DNA from: PVC group bacterium
Lineage (GTDB): Bacteria > Verrucomicrobiota > Kiritimatiellia > CAIKKV01 > PXCX01
Length of the DNA: 11,010 bases
Reading direction: 5' to 3'
NCBI GenBank assembly: GCA_003567575.1
Contig: PWZG01000109.1
Span: forward strand, 1-11,010
Made by a program: the position numbers and the translations under genes. The notes beneath the pieces are model-generated. The model was given only the letters and a program-made list of their open reading frames with translations. It searched no databases and was not told the DNA's origin. Positions 1 to 7,068 of this stretch are shown in pieces; the first letter of the stretch is position 1; the number at the start of each line of letters is the position of its first letter.

Positions 1-30
1 ATCCAGCATGACATCGTCGATTGATTCCAT
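1..30 (-). CDS. frr: Ribosome recycling factor, first ten codons only
   Basis: Ten codons of an open frame begin at an ATG read leftward from position 30 and give MESIDDVMLD, which runs off the window edge. Ribosome recycling factors typically start with a short Met-(x)-IDDVLLDAE-type helix, and frr is the usual gene directly after pyrH, so the call rests on this short match plus position. An AGGGGA purine stretch at 40-45 lies about ten bases upstream and can serve as its ribosome binding site. The gap to the pyrH stop is 22 bp, so the two genes are very likely cotranscribed. The product would release ribosomes from mRNA after termination together with EF-G. The rest of the gene is outside the window. 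Confidence 0.8.
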   Translation of the reverse strand, partial: MESIDDVMLD

Positions 31-52
31 GGAACAGTTTCCCCTTTCAATG

Positions 53-781
53 CTAACAGATAAGTGTTCCCAGCGGTTGACCTTCCATCACCGCCCGGAT
101 ATTGCCGTCTTGAAAAAAATCGAAAACCACGATGGGAATGCGGTTTTCTCGACACAAGGAAAACGCCGTGGCATCCATGATTTTGAGATGGCCATGCAAT
201 GCCTTGGCATAGGAAATTTTGTCGTATTTGACCGCCTCCGGATTCTTGAGAGGATCATCGGAATAGACGCCGTCAACCTTGGTGGCCTTAAGCAGGGCAT
301 CAGCCCCGATTTCGCTGGCGCGTAGCGCCGCGGCGGTATCGGTTGTAAAATACGGGTTGCCTGTACCGCCGGCAAAAATCATGGTCCGACCTTTTTCCAT
401 ATGCCTGACTGCCCGTTTCAGAATAAAGGGCTCGGCAATTTCCTTCATTTCAATCGCCGTTTGCACGCGCGTCTCTATACCGGCCTTGACGAACGCATCC
501 TGTAATGCCAGCGCATTAATGACTGTGGCCAGCATTCCCATGAAATCGCCGGTGTTTCGATCGATACCCTGCGAATGTCCCACGTTGCCGCGGTAAATGT
601 TGCCGCCGCCGATTACAATGGCAATCTGCACACCTGTTGTCAGCGCATCCTTGATTCGCCGGGCAAACGTTTGTACCGTTGCCGGATCGATACTTAAACC
701 GTCAGGCGCTTTACGCAGCGCTTCACCGCTGCATTTCAACACGATCCGACGAATGGATTGTCCGCGTATATTGGATTTCAT
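53..781 (-). CDS. pyrH: UMP kinase (uridylate kinase)
   Basis: This 242-residue cytoplasmic enzyme transfers phosphate from ATP to UMP to make UDP, the committed step to all pyrimidine nucleotides and UDP-sugars. It belongs to the bacterial amino-acid-kinase fold type, unrelated to eukaryotic UMP/CMP kinases. Family hallmarks are all present: LKCSGEA at residues 15-21 (phosphate-binding lysine), GGGNIYRG at 58-65, DRNTGDFMGMLAT at 74-86 (UMP site), GGTGNPYFTTDTAAA at 138-152, KVDGVYSDDP at 168-177 and the DATAFSLCREN segment at 203-213. Length is normal for the family. The ATG at 781 is preceded by AGGCGG about twelve bases upstream. It is followed at once by frr, the common pyrH-frr order, but tsf is not upstream; a sugar transferase gene is there instead. 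A promoter candidate at 877-904 fits independent transcription. Confidence 0.97.
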   Translation of the reverse strand: MKSNIRGQSIRRIVLKCSGEALRKAPDGLSIDPATVQTFARRIKDALTTGVQIAIVIGGGNIYRGNVGHSQGIDRNTGDFMGMLATVINALALQDAFVKAGIETRVQTAIEMKEIAEPFILKRAVRHMEKGRTMIFAGGTGNPYFTTDTAAALRASEIGADALLKATKVDGVYSDDPLKNPEAVKYDKISYAKALHGHLKIMDATAFSLCRENRIPIVVFDFFQDGNIRAVMEGQPLGTLIC

Positions 782-876
782 ACCAATGCTAGCACCGCCT
801 TACTTGGTGGTTTCAAGAATCGTTGGGCGCTCGTAGCGCCGGCCGGATAAACCGATTTACCCCTTAAAGCAAATCA

Positions 877-904
877 AGCATACCATATTCGTTTATGATT
901 TCAA
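877..904 (-). promoter_or_regulatory. Candidate sigma-70 promoter for pyrH-frr
   Basis: On the minus strand TTGAAA (899-904) and TATGCT (877-882) are separated by 16 bp, and the bases TGG before the -10 box resemble an extended -10. Transcription would start near 870 and give a leader of about 90 nt before pyrH. The leader contains a 6-bp hairpin, GGCGCT/AGCGCC with a 3-nt loop, at 826-840. It has no U-tract on either strand, so it is not a convincing terminator. Inferred by eye from consensus only. Confidence 0.5.
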
Positions 905-939
905 ACATTTTTTACGCGATCCGTTGGTGGCGGTAACGT

Positions 940-2415
940 TCAGTATGCGCCGCGTGCGAAAAGCACGGCGCTAACCGTGCGTGTCAGAATCCGGAAATCG
1001 AGGCCCAGCGTCTGATTGCGCAGATAAAAGATATCCAGCAGGCACATACTGTGAAAATCAAGGTCGCTGCGCCCGACAACCTGCCACAGGCAAGTCAATC
1101 CCGGTAATCCGTTATGTCGGTTGTAATGCCATGCTTCGAAATAATGCTCCAGATCGCGTCGCGGCAACGGACGCGGCCCGACCAGCGTCATATCGCCGCG
1201 CAAAACGTTAATCAACTGCGGCAGTTCGTCAAGACTGAAGCGGCGCAGAAAGCGGCCGAAGGTTGTCACCCGTGGATCGCGACGGATTTTGAATAGTCCC
1301 TGTCCGGATTCATTAAACGTTTCCACCTGTGGTTGATGTTTTTCGGCGTCGTGATACATGGTTCGGAATTTGTACATGCGAAAACGTTTCCGGTTCATAC
1401 CGATGCGTTCCTGGATAAATAACGCAGGCCCCTTGGAGTTACACCGGATGGCCAGCGCAATTATCAGCATCAAGGGTGCGAGCAAAAGCAGGGCCGCCGC
1501 CGACAACAAAAACGAATACGCCCGTTTCAGCGCATAATAACTGCGTGATACCGGCGTGGGCGCGAAATGTATAAATGGGATCCCGAAAAGTCGGTCAGCC
1601 CGCAACCCGTTTTGAAAGCCAAGGACATGCAATTCCGGCGACAGGATTTTCAACGGGATTCCAATCGTATCGGTCATCGTCATAAAACGCATAAGCGATT
1701 CGATCGATAAGCGCGGTGCGGCAAGAATCAACATTTCCGCACGATGTTCCGCGATTTGATGGCGTATGTCCGCCAAATCGGTGTCGTTGACCGTTTGTTT
1801 TTTCAGCCCGACGCGTTTTACCAGGTAAACTCCGTGCGGATTGACCGCGTCGATCCAGTCCGCCAACGGAGGCATCGATTTCGCATCCCCGCTGATAAGC
1901 GCCGGGCAGCGGTCAATCCCGGTGTGAACACGCAGCCTGTGCAGGATACGTTCCGCCAGGGTACGGAAGAACACGGTGTACGCCGTATTGAAGGCGACGA
2001 TAAGCGCGAACATGCTGCGCGGATGGAATTGGTTGCGGCTCAGATAAAAATAAACGAAAAAAAACAGTAATGCGAAGAAATTAGCGCGCGCAATTTCGCC
2101 GACCCGGAAACCGCGGGTAAGTAAACGGCGCCCGGCATACAAATCCATGCCCAAGTAGATCAAGAGCAAGCTTATGGTTACCAAGGCAATGATTCGCGGT
2201 GCGCTGACGAGGTAAAACACTTCGAAACTCATGCCTTCGTCCGCGGTCTCGAAGCGCGGCACCCGCAGCGCCCAGTTGAGGAACTCGACCATTCTGTCGC
2301 CGAATCGGCTATGAAAACGGAAACCGATTGCGCTATAATATGCCGCGATTACCGACATGACATCGGCGATCAGGTTGGCGCACAGGATTATCGGGCTTCT
2401 ACCGCGGCGTTGCAT
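940..2415 (-). CDS. Exopolysaccharide polyprenyl-phosphate sugar-1-phosphate transferase (WcaJ/WbaP-like)
   Basis: This membrane enzyme moves a sugar-1-phosphate from a UDP-sugar to undecaprenyl phosphate, the first step in building an exopolysaccharide or O-antigen unit. From the ATG at 2415 it has 491 residues: hydrophobic segments at about 8-30, 74-91, 110-126 and 135-150, a soluble nucleotide-binding-like region at about 165-265, the hydrophobic re-entrant helix at about 300-323, then the catalytic domain. The latter shows QERIGM (335-340), YKFRTM (348-353), the SLDELPQ motif (394-400) with the catalytic Asp396-Glu397 pair, GDMTLVGPRP (407-416) and PGLTCLWQV (438-446). The sugar donor cannot be told from sequence. 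The frame stays open upstream to 2571, but that stretch translates the hairpin repeat and is unlikely to be coding. ATGs at 2427 and 2415 are the realistic starts; neither has a Shine-Dalgarno sequence. No other polysaccharide genes are adjacent. Confidence 0.93.
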   Translation of the reverse strand: MQRRGRSPIILCANLIADVMSVIAAYYSAIGFRFHSRFGDRMVEFLNWALRVPRFETADEGMSFEVFYLVSAPRIIALVTISLLLIYLGMDLYAGRRLLTRGFRVGEIARANFFALLFFFVYFYLSRNQFHPRSMFALIVAFNTAYTVFFRTLAERILHRLRVHTGIDRCPALISGDAKSMPPLADWIDAVNPHGVYLVKRVGLKKQTVNDTDLADIRHQIAEHRAEMLILAAPRLSIESLMRFMTMTDTIGIPLKILSPELHVLGFQNGLRADRLFGIPFIHFAPTPVSRSYYALKRAYSFLLSAAALLLLAPLMLIIALAIRCNSKGPALFIQERIGMNRKRFRMYKFRTMYHDAEKHQPQVETFNESGQGLFKIRRDPRVTTFGRFLRRFSLDELPQLINVLRGDMTLVGPRPLPRRDLEHYFEAWHYNRHNGLPGLTCLWQVVGRSDLDFHSMCLLDIFYLRNQTLGLDFRILTRTVSAVLFARGAY

Positions 2416-2422
2416 GAAAAGT

Positions 2423-2450
2423 ATCATAGCGTTTTTTTGAATACGCGCAA
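2423..2450 (-). promoter_or_regulatory. Candidate promoter for the sugar transferase
   Basis: On the minus strand TTGCGC (2445-2450) and TATGAT (2423-2428) are 16 bp apart. The -10 box overlaps the ATG at 2427, so a transcript from this promoter would begin at about 2416-2417, essentially at the ATG at 2415. This favours 2415 as start and would imply a leaderless mRNA. The -35 match is weak; consensus inspection only. Confidence 0.35.
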
Positions 2451-2519
2451 AGCAAAAAACCGGCAGGGTTTGGTGCGGCCTTTGGGCGGATCTCAGGTTT
2501 TGCGGGGTGTTTGAAAAAT

Positions 2520-2594
2520 CCCTAATCTTTTGCCTTAATCTTTCGCCTTTATCTCTGACAGATAAGGGCAAAAGATTAAGGCGAAAGATTAAGG
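2520..2594. repeat. 75-nt near-perfect hairpin made of 13-nt units
   Basis: Two 35-nt arms (2520-2554 and 2560-2594) are complementary around a 5-nt loop, CTGAC. Read on the plus strand there are two C/A mismatches (2544/2570 and 2522/2592) and two T/G pairs (2548/2566 and 2531/2583); all other positions pair. Each arm contains two tandem 13-nt units: GGCAAAAGATTAA (2567-2579) and GGCGAAAGATTAA (2580-2592) in the right arm, and the complements of the same two units in the left arm. Thus it is both a direct and an inverted repeat. It sits between two divergent genes and outside the leaders predicted from the candidate promoters. There is no poly-U tract on either side, so a simple terminator is not an obvious reading. 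It could be a dispersed palindromic element or a DNA-level structure. Confidence 0.9.
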
Positions 2595-2625
2595 TGTTTT
2601 ACATCTTCTCAGGAACAAGTCGGAT

Positions 2626-2648
2626 CGCCACCCGCCACCCGGCACCCC
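2626..2648. repeat. C-rich heptad tandem repeat
   Basis: Three consecutive 7-nt units, CGCCACC, CGCCACC and CGGCACC, are followed by CC. The run lies 32 bp to the right of the large hairpin and 14 bp before a TTGACA. It differs in composition from the AT-rich sequence around it. No function is visible. Confidence 0.6.
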
Positions 2649-2675
2649 TGTTTTTGCGGATTTGACAACTATCTA

Positions 2676-2704
2676 TTGATTCCGCTTTCAATAAAGCGTA
2701 TGCT
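2676..2704 (+). promoter_or_regulatory. Candidate promoter for the phosphodiesterase gene
   Basis: TTGATT (2676-2681) and TATGCT (2699-2704) are 17 bp apart; the -10 box is identical to that proposed for pyrH. Start of transcription would fall near 2711, 19 bases before the ATG at 2730. A consensus TTGACA at 2662-2667 is also present, but nothing close to TATAAT stands at the right distance from it. If this promoter is used, the upstream TTG (2676) and ATG (2700) starts are excluded. Confidence 0.45.
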
Positions 2705-2729
2705 GTCGGGTGTGGTAATTTTTGGAGCT

Positions 2730-4049
2730 ATGAAACCTTCACGAAAACAGGTGCGCGCAAGTGTTGGCGCCGTGTATGCAACGCTCTGGTTGTTTATGGG
2801 GTGCCTGCTTGTCGGGGCGGAACAGCCGCACATTGATCGGGAGCCGGTACGCAAACTGGTCTGGATTAGTGTTGACGGGATACGTCCCGATTATCTGGAA
2901 CGTGCCGACACGCCGTTTTTCGACAGGTTACGGGAAGAAGGCGCCTATTCGATGGCCTTGATACCGTTGTTTCCGACGCTGACATTTCCATCGCATATCA
3001 CCCAGGCAACCGGGACTGGAGCGGATCGTCATGGCATTACCGGCAATGTTTTTTACGATAACGGCCGTGACCGGACCTATGGGTATGCCAATTTACCCTG
3101 GCTGCTGGAGGCGGAACCGATTTGGACGACGGCCACCCGTCAAGCGGTGGTCACGGCGGTATTAGACTGGCCGATGTCGCAGCAGCAGACCGGCCGCAAC
3201 GCCGCCCGTTATTTCGAATCGCGATTCGACCGCGATTTAACGGATGCGCAGCGCCTCGAAAGAACGCTTGCGATTTGGCGAAATCACGACGAAACGTCGC
3301 CGTTACGCCTGCTGATGGGGTGGATTCTCGGTGCTGACGGGACCGGACACCGCTACGGTCCGGATGCGCCTGAGACGGAACGGAGGATGACGGTCACGGA
3401 TACGTTATTAGCGGAATTCGAGCGTGACATCCTGGCTGTCTGGGAACGACGGCGTGAGCCCGGCGATGAACTTTATTTGCTGATTACGAGCGATCACGGT
3501 ATGAGTCAAGTGCATACCTTGGTTAATCCGCGCTTATGCGCCGGGTTACCGGCGCGCGGAAGTCCGGTACGCCGCATAAGCAACGGGAACATTACCCACT
3601 TTTTCCTGAACCGGATTGAAGATGGCGCGGAACGCGCCGCCAAGCGCGATACTTTACTGGAACGATTACGGAATTACGATTTTATGGACGTTTACGAACG
3701 CGATGATCTTCCGGCGTTGTGGCAATACCGGCATTCGCAACGGACCGGCGATATTGTCGCGGTATTGCCGCGCGGTTACACGTTCAGTAACGGCATCAGG
3801 AAGGAAACCGTGGCGGCCGCCGCTCACGGGGAACCCCTCGGCATGCACGGTTACTGTCCACATGCCAATCCGGAGATGATTACGGTGGCTTTTTTGCAGC
3901 GTTATCCCGATGCGTTGGGCGGTTCTGACTTGGGAACCTTTGCGATGGACCGTTTACACGCTACGGCGGCTTTTATCCTGGGCATTGAACCTTCGCGTGA
4001 TGCGCATCCCGATCCGATTACCATCCCGGGTGCGGCGAAACGCGACTGA
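2730..4049 (+). CDS. Exported nucleotide pyrophosphatase/phosphodiesterase (alkaline phosphatase superfamily)
   Basis: The product is a 439-residue two-metal hydrolase of the type I phosphodiesterase/nucleotide pyrophosphatase (NPP) family, which splits phosphodiester or pyrophosphate bonds in nucleotides or lipids. The full set of family residues is visible: Asp49 in SVDGIRPDY, the nucleophile Thr85 in PTLTFPSH, Asp203 and His207 in ADGTGHRYGP, Asp255-His256 in SDHGM and His373 in MHGY. It should therefore be catalytically active. An N-terminal basic stretch and hydrophobic core at about residues 10-30, ending VGA-E, form a likely Sec signal peptide, so it acts in the periplasm or outside. 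The ATG at 2730 has GGAG only two bases upstream, an unusually tight spacing; in-frame TTG at 2676 and ATG at 2700 would disturb the signal peptide. The natural substrate is unknown. It stands alone and converges with the DUF2851 gene. Confidence 0.92.
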   Translation: MKPSRKQVRASVGAVYATLWLFMGCLLVGAEQPHIDREPVRKLVWISVDGIRPDYLERADTPFFDRLREEGAYSMALIPLFPTLTFPSHITQATGTGADRHGITGNVFYDNGRDRTYGYANLPWLLEAEPIWTTATRQAVVTAVLDWPMSQQQTGRNAARYFESRFDRDLTDAQRLERTLAIWRNHDETSPLRLLMGWILGADGTGHRYGPDAPETERRMTVTDTLLAEFERDILAVWERRREPGDELYLLITSDHGMSQVHTLVNPRLCAGLPARGSPVRRISNGNITHFFLNRIEDGAERAAKRDTLLERLRNYDFMDVYERDDLPALWQYRHSQRTGDIVAVLPRGYTFSNGIRKETVAAAAHGEPLGMHGYCPHANPEMITVAFLQRYPDALGGSDLGTFAMDRLHATAAFILGIEPSRDAHPDPITIPGAAKRD

Positions 4050-4067
4050 ACATGGAATGGTTAAGCT

Positions 4068-5654
4068 TTACAGTTTTTCCGTTGCGGATTCCAGCAGTCG
4101 TGGCAAGCGGCAGGCGCGACAGCCGCTGCGGTCAGGCATGCAGAAGTCGCTGAAGATTTGCAATAAACCCTGGCGGCGGATGGCGCTGCCGGCATGCCAT
4201 ACCGGAGTGCGCATGCTCAGGAATTGATGGCTGGCACGGCGTACGGCGCCGGATTCGTCTTCAGCGGGCAATACATCGAGTAAGGCGCGATGCGGCGATT
4301 GCAAGCGCCCTGCGGCGGTCATCCATGGAACAATCACATTCATTAAAACAGCCGCTGCTCGTCCCCGCCCGACGAGCCGTACCGCGCGTGGCGTGCGTTG
4401 GGCGGCGTGATGCTGATGATGCGTCCAGAAACCTGAAGGATCATCGATCATCATGGCGTCGAGCCGGGCGCGGACCCAGGCTTTTTCCTTGCCGGCACGC
4501 GGCGGCTTCAGTTGGTCGGCTGCCGATTCGTTTGCGGCGAACATAACCGCGGCGGCCATCAAGCGGCGCAACGGATGGTTTACCGGCCGCAACCCGCTTA
4601 AACACCAAGTGTTATCCGGTAGAATATGATCGCGCCAACGTTCGCGCTGTTTCCACCAGGCGTCCCATACGGTTCGGAAAAAACGGTGTGCCGGTGTATC
4701 CCATGCCGCGGGCAAACGGTGCGGCATCAAACCGGATATGCCAAGTAAAAAAGCGTATCCACGCATGATATCGCCGTCTGCTTCCGCGCGCAGCACCGTC
4801 AACGGCGCCGCACGAGCCAGACGCCGAAAGGCATGCCGGTTACGCCGGTATCCCAGGGCCGCCATCCATTCCTCGTACAATGCCTGATCGGGACCCTGTT
4901 CCTTGATCAAAGCGGATATACGGTTGGTTTTGTGCTGCAGACGTGCTTCGCCGGCAATTTGCAGAACAGCTTCCGTTCCGGCGGCGCCCAGCGTATCAAA
5001 GGCGTGCCGGCAGGGAACGTCCGCGCCGTGTACCGCGTAGGGATAAGCATCCGTATCCACGGCATCGAAGGAAAAATCCGGACGCGCTGCCAGCGCATCG
5101 CGCAGGGAAATCTGCACGGTCGTTGTCCGCAAGCGAGTGGCGTCAAGGACGCCGGGATAATAGGTCACATGCGCAATGACATCTCGGTAACGCTCGTCAT
5201 CCGCATGCCCGTGCCGTGTCCAGTCTGCCGGATATACATGAACTTCGATGTCGCCGGTTACCCGGCGATGGGCTGACCCGATACGCAAGGCGGCGCCCAG
5301 AAAATCCGGGCCTTCCTCCAGGTTCCAATGTCCGGGATGTTCGACGCGTACGGCTTCGCCGGTATGGGTTCGTAATAACGGCGGCCGTAACGTCTGGTCA
5401 TACCAGACCGCCTGCAGATGACGTTCGGTCCATTGCCGGCGGTACGGCACGGTTGCGGGTAAATCGCGCACTTCCGCTGCCGCCGACGGATCGAAACCGC
5501 AATACAAGGCGGCGTTCCGGAAAAAATCGCTTGTCGTATAGTTGTTGATCGTGGTCACCGGTAAAAATACAGGTTTCGTCAATGCGACCGTAACATCTGG
5601 ATGGCGCGCCGTCTTATGGGTTGTAGCGATGAACGCGTTGCCACGCCAAATCAC
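4068..5654 (-). CDS. DUF2851 family protein
   Basis: This 528-residue protein shows the DUF2851 signature: WTERHLQAVWYDQ (75-87), RVEHPGHWN (103-111), EGPDFLGAALRIG (114-126), GDIEVHVYPADWTRHGH (134-150) and the following VIAHVTYY. The C-terminus carries Cys505, Cys512 and Cys515 (C-x6-C-x2-C), a cysteine arrangement I also know from Bacteroidetes members, suggesting a bound metal. The function of the family is not known to me. No signal peptide or membrane helix is apparent, so it should be cytoplasmic. The longest frame starts at a GTG at 5654 with GAGAGG only two bases upstream, overlapping the preceding gene by 41 bp; TTG at 5582 and GTG at 5558 are alternatives and the first 70 residues are poorly diagnostic. 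The overlap implies cotranscription with the secreted protein upstream. Only 18 bp separate its end from the convergent phosphodiesterase gene. Confidence 0.85.
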   Translation of the reverse strand: MIWRGNAFIATTHKTARHPDVTVALTKPVFLPVTTINNYTTSDFFRNAALYCGFDPSAAAEVRDLPATVPYRRQWTERHLQAVWYDQTLRPPLLRTHTGEAVRVEHPGHWNLEEGPDFLGAALRIGSAHRRVTGDIEVHVYPADWTRHGHADDERYRDVIAHVTYYPGVLDATRLRTTTVQISLRDALAARPDFSFDAVDTDAYPYAVHGADVPCRHAFDTLGAAGTEAVLQIAGEARLQHKTNRISALIKEQGPDQALYEEWMAALGYRRNRHAFRRLARAAPLTVLRAEADGDIMRGYAFLLGISGLMPHRLPAAWDTPAHRFFRTVWDAWWKQRERWRDHILPDNTWCLSGLRPVNHPLRRLMAAAVMFAANESAADQLKPPRAGKEKAWVRARLDAMMIDDPSGFWTHHQHHAAQRTPRAVRLVGRGRAAAVLMNVIVPWMTAAGRLQSPHRALLDVLPAEDESGAVRRASHQFLSMRTPVWHAGSAIRRQGLLQIFSDFCMPDRSGCRACRLPRLLESATEKL

Positions 5655-7068
5655 GGCCTCTCGTGAAAACTATGGTTTGCCCCATCTGGGTCTGATATTC
5701 GGCTACTACCGACAGCATTACAACCGGGCCGGACGGCGGAGAAGATGCCAGCGACAAATCTTCGCCCATTCGGCGGATACCCGACCGCCCGGAGCTGCTG
5801 CCCGTCTGTCCATACCGACTGGCATGATCCTGCTGCTGTCGAAACGCTTCCTGTAAACGAAGCAGTTCGGTCACATCGTCAACCGCGGTTAATTCGACAC
5901 GAACCGGGCGTTCGGCGTAAAGCATCGCAACCGTGCTGCCCGAGACACTGCGCGTAATGCCGGTCAGCGCACCGGTAATACGCACATTTTGTCGCCGTAA
6001 TCGTGCGACAGCATCGGCATTGTCATGGACAAACATTCCGGCAATCGTTTCGGCCGTTATACTGTGACACGACCAGACCGCACGCGCGTCGTCGGCGTCG
6101 ACCAGTACAACGGTGTCGTCTTCGAAACGGTAGCCCAAACCGAAGGTAGTGCAGATCGACCGCAACGCATCGCGCGCGTTCGTATTCGCCAGCGATATTT
6201 CCCGGATTAATCTCGGGCTCTGAAAGTCGGCGCCGTATTGCCGCCGGAACGTGGGTTTGCCCGCGTTATCATGGGAAACCGATCCGAGGGGTAAATCTTC
6301 GGTTTCGACTTTAAAGCCGATTCCGTGCGGATGAATCACATCGATCAAACCGTTAATTGGGCGAAACGGATCATAAATGGTGAATCGGAATTCGTTGATC
6401 CCGATATCGGCCAATCGTTCATAAAGGGGGCCGGCCGTGCGCTGGAATGACGTATCCTGTGATGGTTCAGCAACGGTCGCATGGACGGACTGCATTTTTT
6501 CGTAAGCATCGCTTCCCCTGACGGCCGCGATTGTTCGTTCGACCGTCAATGCATCCTCAATCCGGTCCTGTCGCGTTAAATCGCGTTTCAAATTGTCGAG
6601 AAAACCGGTATATTGCTGGATCAATGCTTGAAGTCGGTCCGCTTCTTTTTGCTCGACTTCCTGCCGGTGTTGTGCGTGCAATTCCGCCAGCTTCTTTACG
6701 TCTTCCGGTAATGGTGTTACGTCGACAATCTTCGAGTCCGGCGTTGCGCGGTAACGATTTTTCTCGCTGCGTATCGCCAGCAACCCGTGCAATTCGCCAC
6801 GATCGCGAAACACGGCTTCCAACCGTTCGAGTGCTTCAATATAAGCTTTATCGACGGCATCCATTGCCAATGCCTTATCCCGATTGATGGTTTCGAGCTG
6901 GACCCGGTACACATCATGGGCGCGCGCCAGTTCCGGGATTTTGTCGAAGGCACGCTCGGCACGCGCAACCGGGAAAATTAAAATCATGGCTACGGGAAAC
7001 GCAAAAAACCATGAAGCAATGCGAAATTTTGGCGCCAACCCGGCGGATCGAAAGCAATAACGTTCCAT
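5614..7068 (-). CDS. Secreted PVC-type coiled-coil protein with STN-like and OB-fold-like regions
   Basis: I do not recognise a named family for this 484-residue protein. From the ATG at 7068, residues 1-37 form a Sec signal peptide (basic start, hydrophobic 17-34, cleavage after ARA). Residues about 50-190 are charged, helical and carry two related units (about 76-105 and 153-184) of a repeat style frequent in PVC bacteria. Residues about 286-322 (SLANTNARDALRSICTTFGL, then a VVL strand) resemble the short STN domain of secretins and TonB receptors. Residues about 337-400 resemble an OB-fold of the tRNA_anti-like kind. A Gly/Ser linker (420-429) interrupts the C-terminal part. These domain readings are inferred from pattern. 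The ATG at 7068 has GGGG seven bases upstream and places the signal peptide well; an ATG at 7113 would add 15 unlikely residues. The end overlaps the DUF2851 gene by up to 41 bp. Confidence 0.8.
   Translation of the reverse strand: MERYCFRSAGLAPKFRIASWFFAFPVAMILIFPVARAERAFDKIPELARAHDVYRVQLETINRDKALAMDAVDKAYIEALERLEAVFRDRGELHGLLAIRSEKNRYRATPDSKIVDVTPLPEDVKKLAELHAQHRQEVEQKEADRLQALIQQYTGFLDNLKRDLTRQDRIEDALTVERTIAAVRGSDAYEKMQSVHATVAEPSQDTSFQRTAGPLYERLADIGINEFRFTIYDPFRPINGLIDVIHPHGIGFKVETEDLPLGSVSHDNAGKPTFRRQYGADFQSPRLIREISLANTNARDALRSICTTFGLGYRFEDDTVVLVDADDARAVWSCHSITAETIAGMFVHDNADAVARLRRQNVRITGALTGITRSVSGSTVAMLYAERPVRVELTAVDDVTELLRLQEAFRQQQDHASRYGQTGSSSGRSGIRRMGEDLSLASSPPSGPVVMLSVVAEYQTQMGQTIVFTRGRDLAWQRVHRYNP

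Noticed and set aside
826..840. GGCGCT-CGT-AGCGCC hairpin as terminator of the sugar transferase gene
   Set aside because: No U-tract on the minus-strand transcript, and it lies downstream of the proposed pyrH promoter, inside the leader.
2428..2571. N-terminal extension of the sugar transferase up to 2571
   Set aside because: The extension translates part of the palindromic repeat, lacks family similarity, and the realistic ATGs are at 2427 and 2415.
2520..2594. CRISPR-like array from the repeated 13-nt units
   Set aside because: Units are only 13 nt, directly adjacent without spacers and arranged as a palindrome; no cas genes are nearby.
2676..2729. TTG (2676) or ATG (2700) start for the phosphodiesterase
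   Set aside because: They add residues ahead of a good signal peptide and overlap the candidate promoter; the ATG at 2730 has GGAG upstream, though very close.
4833..5548. Plus-strand open frames opposite the DUF2851 gene
   Set aside because: The minus-strand frame carries clear family motifs; the opposite frames have none and no ribosome binding sites stand out.
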